Assembly (NCBI GenBank): GCA_002708715.1
Contig: PAPB01000019.1
Coordinates: forward strand, 32,025-67,797
Source: Fidelibacterota bacterium
GTDB lineage: Bacteria > Fidelibacterota > Marinisomatia > Marinisomatales > UBA1611
Length of the DNA: 35,773 bases
Direction: 5' to 3'
Made by a program: the position numbers and the translations under genes
The notes under the pieces: generated by a model
Seen by the model: the letters and a program-made list of their open reading frames with translations, nothing else
Told to the model about the DNA's origin: nothing
Databases searched by the model: none
Part shown: one piece after another, positions 31,701-35,773 of the stretch
Numbering within the stretch: position 1 is the stretch's first letter
How the letters are laid out: every line of letters starts with the position of its first letter

Positions 31701-32535
31701 CAACTTTAGAAGCTTCTAAGGATTCAATGTTTTCAGCTGTAAGTTCAGCACCACTTTCTAAAAATATCTCCCCAGTTTTGACATCGACAATATCTTCAGT
31801 TACAGTCGCACCTATATACTTACGAAGGTTATCTTTAGAAGAGTCTAAGAATTTCGTAGTGCCAAACGCATCAAATATATCAGTATTTGAAGAATAGCCT
31901 AGAGCTCTCAAAAGCATAGTAACAGGAAATTTTCTCCTTCTATCAATGATCACAAATAAACAATCATTAATATCCGTAGTAAAATCAACCCAAGATCCGC
32001 GCGCAGGTATAATTCTTGCTTGAAATAACTTAGTACCATTCGGATGAGTTGACTCATCAAAAAACACACCAGGAGATCTCTGCAATTGCGATACAATAAC
32101 ACGCTCAGCGCCATTAATTATAAATGTACCCTTATCTGTCATATACGGTATATTGCCGAAATAAACATCTTGCTCAATACTTTGAGCATAAACATTTTTA
32201 TTATTTTCATCAGTTATATGCAATGCAAGTCGCACCCGAAGGGGAGCAGAATAGGTGACCCCTCTATCCATACATTCATCGGGGCTATATTTTGGTTTAC
32301 CCAAATAATAGTTTTTATATTCCAATATATAATTCTTATGCGAATCTTCGATAGGAAACACATCTTTAAAAACGCCTTCTAAACCAATTGAATTTCTTGC
32401 TTCATAAGGAATCCATTCTTGCAAAAATTGTTGATAAGCTCTAGTCTGAATAGACAAAAGATCCGGCACATCAACAAAAGCCGGAATTTTTGAAAAGGAT
32501 CCCCTTTCTATGGATAGTTTAAATTTGGCTCCCAA
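28759..32535 (-). CDS. rpoB: RNA polymerase beta subunit
   Basis: A 1258-residue beta subunit. The rifampicin-binding cluster is at 451-500 ([20 protein letters not shown] then [12 protein letters not shown]). The residues equal to E. coli Gln513, Asp516, His526 and Ser531 are wild type, while 515 is Gly, 518 Thr and 522 Ala. Other landmarks are [58 protein letters not shown] and the C-terminal [20 protein letters not shown]. The start is TTG (32535) with AGGAGG 5 nt upstream. It lies 36 nt after rplL, with no visible attenuator between them. Confidence 0.98.
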   Translation of the reverse strand: [1258 protein letters not shown]

Positions 32536-32540
32536 TTAAG

Positions 32541-32546
32541 CCTCCT
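32541..32546 (-). promoter_or_regulatory. Strong ribosome binding site for the rpoB TTG start
   Basis: A consensus AGGAGG on the minus strand is spaced 5 nt from the TTG at 32535. It decides the start, because the reading [14 protein letters not shown] has no nearby ATG. Confidence 0.8.
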
Positions 32547-32571
32547 AGTTATATTTTGTTAAAAATTTTAC

Positions 32572-32946
32572 TTAAGCCAATTCGACTTCAGCGCCAGCTT
32601 CTTCGAGCTTTGATTTTATTTCATTAGCTTCTGCCTCATCAATGCCTTCTTTCAAGGCCTTAGGCGCAGAATCAACTAATTCTTTAGCTTCTTTCAAACC
32701 AAGATCAGTAATTGCACGAACAGCTTTTATTACATTGATTTTAGCCTGACCTGGAGCTTTAAGAATAACGCTAAATTCAGTTTTTTGTTCTTCACCACCA
32801 CCAGCATCAGCAGCAGCTGCTGCAACAGCGACTGGAGCTGCTGCGGTAACTCCAAATTTTTCTTCAATCTCATTAATAAGTTCAGAAATTTCTACCATAT
32901 TTGATTCTTCTAAATAAGTAAGAACATCTTCTCTAGATACAGCCAT
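32572..32946 (-). CDS. rplL: 50S ribosomal protein L7/L12
   Basis: A 124-residue stalk protein, present in several copies per ribosome, that recruits translation GTPases such as EF-Tu and EF-G. The N-terminal dimerisation domain (to about residue 35) is followed by an Ala/Gly-rich hinge ([16 protein letters not shown]) and the globular C-terminal domain [20 protein letters not shown] with [14 protein letters not shown]. It lies 25 nt after rplJ. Confidence 0.97.
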   Translation of the reverse strand: MAVSREDVLTYLEESNMVEISELINEIEEKFGVTAAAPVAVAAAAADAGGGEEQKTEFSVILKAPGQAKINVIKAVRAITDLGLKEAKELVDSAPKALKEGIDEAEANEIKSKLEEAGAEVELA

Positions 32947-32971
32947 TATAAGGACTCCTTCATTAGTTAAA

Positions 32972-33487
32972 CTATGATTTGTTTTGCTTTAGATTATGCA
33001 ATAATCCAACCACATTTTGCATCGGCCCATTTAAGGTCGATGCCAATTTATACATAGGACTTTTTAACATCATTGCGAATTTCACCAACAATTCATCCTT
33101 ACTTGGCAAATCAGCTAATCGATCAAATTGATCACCATTAAGATATTCACCTTCAAAAAGAATACCCTTTACTTTTGGAAGATCACTATCCTTTGTAAAT
33201 TTTTTAATTACCTTAGCTGGTAAAACTGGCTCTTCATAGGCTATCGCTATCGCAGTTGAACCTGTCAATAAATCATCCAAGTTGTCAATTTTATTATTTA
33301 ATAGAGCGAGCTTAACCAAGGTATTTTTCACTACTTTAAATTCTATATTTTCCTTAAAAAACAAGCTTCTCAGTTTTGTTATCTGACCAACATTCAATCC
33401 ATGATATTCAGCAAAATAAATAGCTTTAGCTTTGGAAAAGTTATCCGTTAATTCTTCAACTTTTTTAATATTTTTTGTATTTGGCAT
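32972..33487 (-). CDS. rplJ: 50S ribosomal protein L10
   Basis: A 171-residue L10, base of the L7/L12 stalk. It shows [33 protein letters not shown] and the C-terminal [18 protein letters not shown] helix that carries L7/L12 dimers. In E. coli L10 represses its own message; the 4-nt gap to rplA here leaves no leader like the E. coli one. Confidence 0.96.
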   Translation of the reverse strand: MPNTKNIKKVEELTDNFSKAKAIYFAEYHGLNVGQITKLRSLFFKENIEFKVVKNTLVKLALLNNKIDNLDDLLTGSTAIAIAYEEPVLPAKVIKKFTKDSDLPKVKGILFEGEYLNGDQFDRLADLPSKDELLVKFAMMLKSPMYKLASTLNGPMQNVVGLLHNLKQNKS

Positions 33488-33491
33488 AAGT

Positions 33492-34181
33492 CTATAATAC
33501 CTTTGAATAATCTATTAAAATACTTGGCCCCATAGTTGAAGAGACTGTCATTTTTTTAATATATTGACCTTTTACAGAAGCTGGACGAGCTTTTAAAACC
33601 GTATCAAATATTTTTTCTATATTTTCAGTCAAAAATTCTTTTTTAAAGGAAATTTTTCCACAAGCAACATGAATGATCCCATTACTTTCAACACGAAGTT
33701 CAACCTTACCAGCCTTCAGTTCTTTCACAGCTTTACCAACTTCTGTAGTAACAGTACCACTTTTTGGATTAGGCATTAGACCCTTAGGGCCTAATATTTT
33801 TCCCAACTTTCCAAGCTCACCCATCATGTCAGGAGTCGCAACAATCTTATCTACATCCGTCCATCCATTTTTAATTTTAGTGAGATAATCCTTATTGCCG
33901 ACATAATCTGCCCCAGCATCCAAAGCCTCTTTTTCTTTTTTGCCAGATGCTAAAACTAAAATTGACACCTCCTTACCAGTACCATGAGGCAAAGGAGTCG
34001 TTACTCTAATATTTTCATCAGCATGACGAGGATCAACATTAAGATTAATTGCAAGATCAACACTTTCATCAAAATTTGTATACTTTAATTTCTGGACCAT
34101 CGCAACAGCATCTTCTATAGGATACGCAATCATTTTATCATGTTTTTCAGATACTGTAGCCATATTTTTAGATAGTTTCAT
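33492..34181 (-). CDS. rplA: 50S ribosomal protein L1
   Basis: A 229-residue L1 of the mobile stalk that moves E-site tRNA. Motifs are [60 protein letters not shown] and IDYSKVL at the C-terminus. It lies 9 nt after rplK. L1 often regulates the L11-L1 message in other bacteria; no site is assigned here. Confidence 0.97.
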   Translation of the reverse strand: MKLSKNMATVSEKHDKMIAYPIEDAVAMVQKLKYTNFDESVDLAINLNVDPRHADENIRVTTPLPHGTGKEVSILVLASGKKEKEALDAGADYVGNKDYLTKIKNGWTDVDKIVATPDMMGELGKLGKILGPKGLMPNPKSGTVTTEVGKAVKELKAGKVELRVESNGIIHVACGKISFKKEFLTENIEKIFDTVLKARPASVKGQYIKKMTVSSTMGPSILIDYSKVL

Positions 34182-34190
34182 TTTTTAATT

Positions 34191-34616
34191 TCAACCTTTT
34201 ACTTCAATACCCATTGATACACAAGTACCTCTTATCATTTCAGCAGCTTGCTCAACAGTATTAGCATTTAAATCATCCATCTTTATCTGGGCAATATTTA
34301 ACAAATCACTTTCCGTCACCACACCTACCTTTTCCTTATTTGGCTCGCCAGAACCTTTTTGAATTTTAGCGGCTTTTAAAATCAATCTTGAGGCTGGAGG
34401 AGTTTTTGTTACAAAAGCAAAACTTCTATCTTCATAAACCGTGATTTCAACGGGTATTAAATCACCTGCTTTTTCTTGAGTTTCAGCATTGAAAGCTTTG
34501 CAAAAATCCATAATATTTACTCCATGCTGCCCCAAAGCTGGGCCAACAGGGGGAGCAGGGTTTGCTTGACCTGCTTGAATTTGCAATTTTATAAAACCTA
34601 AAACTTTTTTTGCCAT
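34191..34616 (-). CDS. rplK: 50S ribosomal protein L11
   Basis: A 141-residue L11 of the GTPase-associated centre. The proline-rich thiostrepton-region helix is intact ([20 protein letters not shown], residues 16-35), followed by [20 protein letters not shown] and the C-terminal [18 protein letters not shown]. It lies 15 nt after nusG. Confidence 0.98.
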   Translation of the reverse strand: MAKKVLGFIKLQIQAGQANPAPPVGPALGQHGVNIMDFCKAFNAETQEKAGDLIPVEITVYEDRSFAFVTKTPPASRLILKAAKIQKGSGEPNKEKVGVVTESDLLNIAQIKMDDLNANTVEQAAEMIRGTCVSMGIEVKG

Positions 34617-34631
34617 TTTAACTACCTTTTA

Positions 34632-35162
34632 TTATGTCTCCATCTCTACCTGCAAATAATCTAATTCAACAGGCGTCTGCCTACCAAATATACTCACCAA
34701 TACTTTTAATTTTTGCTTGTCGTGATTAACTTCTTGTATAAGCCCAGAAAAGTCCATAAAAGGACCATCTACCACTCTAACATGATCTCCAACAATATAC
34801 GGCGCTGCTTCAGTAGTTCTTAATGGACCATCGCTTCCATCATCACTTAAGAACCTTTGGGCTTCATCAGGTCTAAGCGCTTGAGGCTCCCCATTGGCAC
34901 CAACAAAGGCCATTACGCCATTAATATTTTCAAGCAAATATTTAGTCTCTTTATTCATATCCAAACGAATTAAAAGATACCCTGGGAAAAACACCTTTTC
35001 TTTAATTTTCTTCTTACCATCTCGCATTTCAACAATATTTTCTGAAGGCACTAAAATATCCCCCACTGAATCTTCCATATTAGACATGGAAACTTCATAA
35101 AGAATTGCTTCTTTAATTTTTTTCTCTTTACCAGAGATCACCCTAAGAGTATACCAATTCAT
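34632..35162 (-). CDS. nusG: Transcription termination/antitermination protein NusG
   Basis: A 176-residue NusG that binds RNA polymerase beta' and links transcription with ribosomes or Rho. The N-terminal NGN domain starts [20 protein letters not shown] and includes [16 protein letters not shown]. The C-terminal KOW domain has [20 protein letters not shown] and [15 protein letters not shown]. It is 3 nt after secE, the near-universal bacterial arrangement. Confidence 0.97.
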   Translation of the reverse strand: MNWYTLRVISGKEKKIKEAILYEVSMSNMEDSVGDILVPSENIVEMRDGKKKIKEKVFFPGYLLIRLDMNKETKYLLENINGVMAFVGANGEPQALRPDEAQRFLSDDGSDGPLRTTEAAPYIVGDHVRVVDGPFMDFSGLIQEVNHDKQKLKVLVSIFGRQTPVELDYLQVEMET

Positions 35163-35165
35163 TAC

Positions 35166-35345
35166 TTAAAGTATTATGTTAAGAATCTTCGCTAAAAAAA
35201 AATCAACTAAAAACAAAAATACAATTAAAACTAATGATAACCATAAGACAACATAAGTTGAACCTTTCAACTCTTCCCAAGTGGGCCAGGAGACCTTACT
35301 CATCTCAAATTTTACATCAGCTAGAAACTGTTGTATTTTTACCAT
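35166..35345 (-). CDS. secE: Preprotein translocase subunit SecE (short, single-helix form)
   Basis: A 59-residue SecE read directly from the sequence. The amphipathic helix with KFEMSKVSWPTWEELKGST is the family hallmark (the SWPTWEEL core). It is followed by one membrane segment of about 20 residues (WLSLVLIVFLFLVDFFLA). This is the short form with one transmembrane helix, unlike the three-helix E. coli protein. It clamps SecY, encoded about 24 kb further along the same strand. It lies 3 nt before nusG and 53 nt after tRNA-Trp. Confidence 0.95.
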   Translation of the reverse strand: MVKIQQFLADVKFEMSKVSWPTWEELKGSTYVVLWLSLVLIVFLFLVDFFLAKILNIIL

Positions 35346-35398
35346 AACTCTAATTTCTCATTTTTATTTTAAAAAACTCACAATAACTCAAATTAGTG

Positions 35399-35471
35399 CA
35401 GGAGAGACAGGACTTGAACCTGCAACCTACGGCTTTGGAGGCCGTTGCTCTACCAATTGAGCTACTCTCCT
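35399..35471 (-). tRNA. trnW: tRNA-Trp (anticodon CCA)
   Basis: A complete 73-nt cloverleaf on the minus strand. The 7-bp acceptor stem is AGGAGAG/CTCTCCT, the D stem GCTC/GAGC, the anticodon stem ACGGC/GCCGT with loop CTCCAAA (CCA at 35436-35438), and the T stem GCAGG/CCTGT with one G-T pair and loop TTCAAGT. The discriminator is G, as expected for tryptophan. The 3' CCA is not encoded. It sits between rpmG and secE and is probably cut from their common transcript. Confidence 0.96.
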
Positions 35472-35508
35472 ATTTTTTCATTAATTAACCTCGCAGAATA
35501 GAAATAGA

Positions 35509-35673
35509 TTACTTGGTTTCCTTAAAAAGAACGTGCTTCCTGATGATCGGATCAAATTTTTTATATTCAATTCTACCAGGATGCTTCTTCTTACTTTTAG
35601 TGACCGTATATCTAAAGCCCGTACCAGCTGTACTTTCTAACTGAACTATAGATCTTTTACTATTCCCTGCCAT
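35509..35673 (-). CDS. rpmG: 50S ribosomal protein L33 (cysteine-free form)
   Basis: A 54-residue L33 read directly: it begins [20 protein letters not shown], continues [20 protein letters not shown] and ends [14 protein letters not shown]. It has no cysteine, so it is the C- form without zinc. The position between tuf and tRNA-Trp/secE is common in bacteria. It is 37 nt before the tRNA and 14 nt after the tuf stop. Confidence 0.95.
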   Translation of the reverse strand: MAGNSKRSIVQLESTAGTGFRYTVTKSKKKHPGRIEYKKFDPIIRKHVLFKETK

Positions 35674-35684
35674 TTTCTACTACC

Positions 35685-35773
35685 TAATTATTCTACAATT
35701 TCAGTTACAACACCAGCTCCAACTGTGTGCCCACCTTCACGAATAGCAAAACGCAATTCTTTATCCATCGCAA
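35685..35773. repeat. Exact direct repeat with the internal tuf 3' end
   Basis: Bases 35685-35773 are identical to 20250-20338, 89 bases in the same orientation. The match stops at its left end where the intergenic sequences differ (C versus T) and is cut by the window edge on the right, so the real repeat is probably most of the tuf gene. Confidence 0.95.
35688..35773 (-). CDS. tuf: Elongation factor Tu, second copy (3' end only)
   Basis: The last 27 codons and stop of a second EF-Tu gene, cut by the right window edge. The encoded end is [11 protein letters not shown]. All 86 bases match the 3' end of the internal tuf exactly, and the match extends three bases past the stop. The place upstream of rpmG, tRNA-Trp and secE is that of tufB in many bacteria, so a true second copy is likely. 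Confidence 0.9.
   Translation of the reverse strand, partial: AMDKELRFAIREGGHTVGAGVVTEIVE

Noticed and set aside
1-35773. CRISPR arrays, insertion sequences, prophage or integration sites
   Set aside because: No regularly spaced repeats, transposase or integrase frames or terminal inverted repeats were seen. The only tRNA is not flanked by a repeated 3' fragment.

Overview
The window is a strongly AT-rich bacterial segment dominated by one uninterrupted minus-strand block of transcription and translation genes (about 6.2-35.77 kb). Read in the direction of transcription (right to left), the order is tuf (3' end only) - rpmG - tRNA-Trp - secE - nusG - rplK - rplA - rplJ - rplL - rpoB - rpoC - rpsL - rpsG - fusA - tuf - S10 cluster (rpsJ to rpsQ) - spc cluster (rplN to rplO, secY, map, infA, rpmJ) - alpha cluster (rpsM, rpsK, rpsD, rpoA, rplQ). 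The separate secE-nusG/L11-beta, str, S10, spc and alpha operons of E. coli are therefore joined end to end. Most junctions are 0-30 nt, and many are 1-8 nt overlaps. The largest gap inside the block is 77 nt (rpsL to rpoC). adk, often found between secY and map, is absent. I see no strong internal terminator.

A strong intrinsic terminator (perfect palindrome plus eight T) lies just past rplQ. It falls inside the N-terminal coding region of the next gene, a secreted GHL10-type glycoside hydrolase-like protein. After it, still on the minus strand, come hutU and hutI (histidine catabolism), a small secreted protein of unknown function and a DUF350-type small membrane protein. At the left edge a convergent plus-strand gene, cut by the window start, encodes a fused polyprenol/phytol kinase-like and DUF92 membrane protein. 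No stretch longer than about 160 bases lacks a gene.

The host is a bacterium, probably a Gram-negative marine member of the FCB group, and Candidatus Marinimicrobia (SAR406) is a reasonable guess. The basis is the AT-rich composition, the joined gene order with tRNA-Trp/rpmG before secE, the two-domain kinase/DUF92 protein and the protein sequence style. This is impression from memory, not a phylogeny.

The core genes are intact and ordinary. The points worth a second look are: non-AUG starts in many of the most expressed genes (TTG for rpoB, rpoC, rpsC, rpsE and rpsK; GTG for rpsQ and rplV; and apparently ATT for fusA); the terminator embedded in a signal-peptide coding region; and the 89-base exact repeat between the internal tuf and the tuf fragment at the right edge. 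I found no CRISPR array, mobile element, defence system or other clearly undescribed system.
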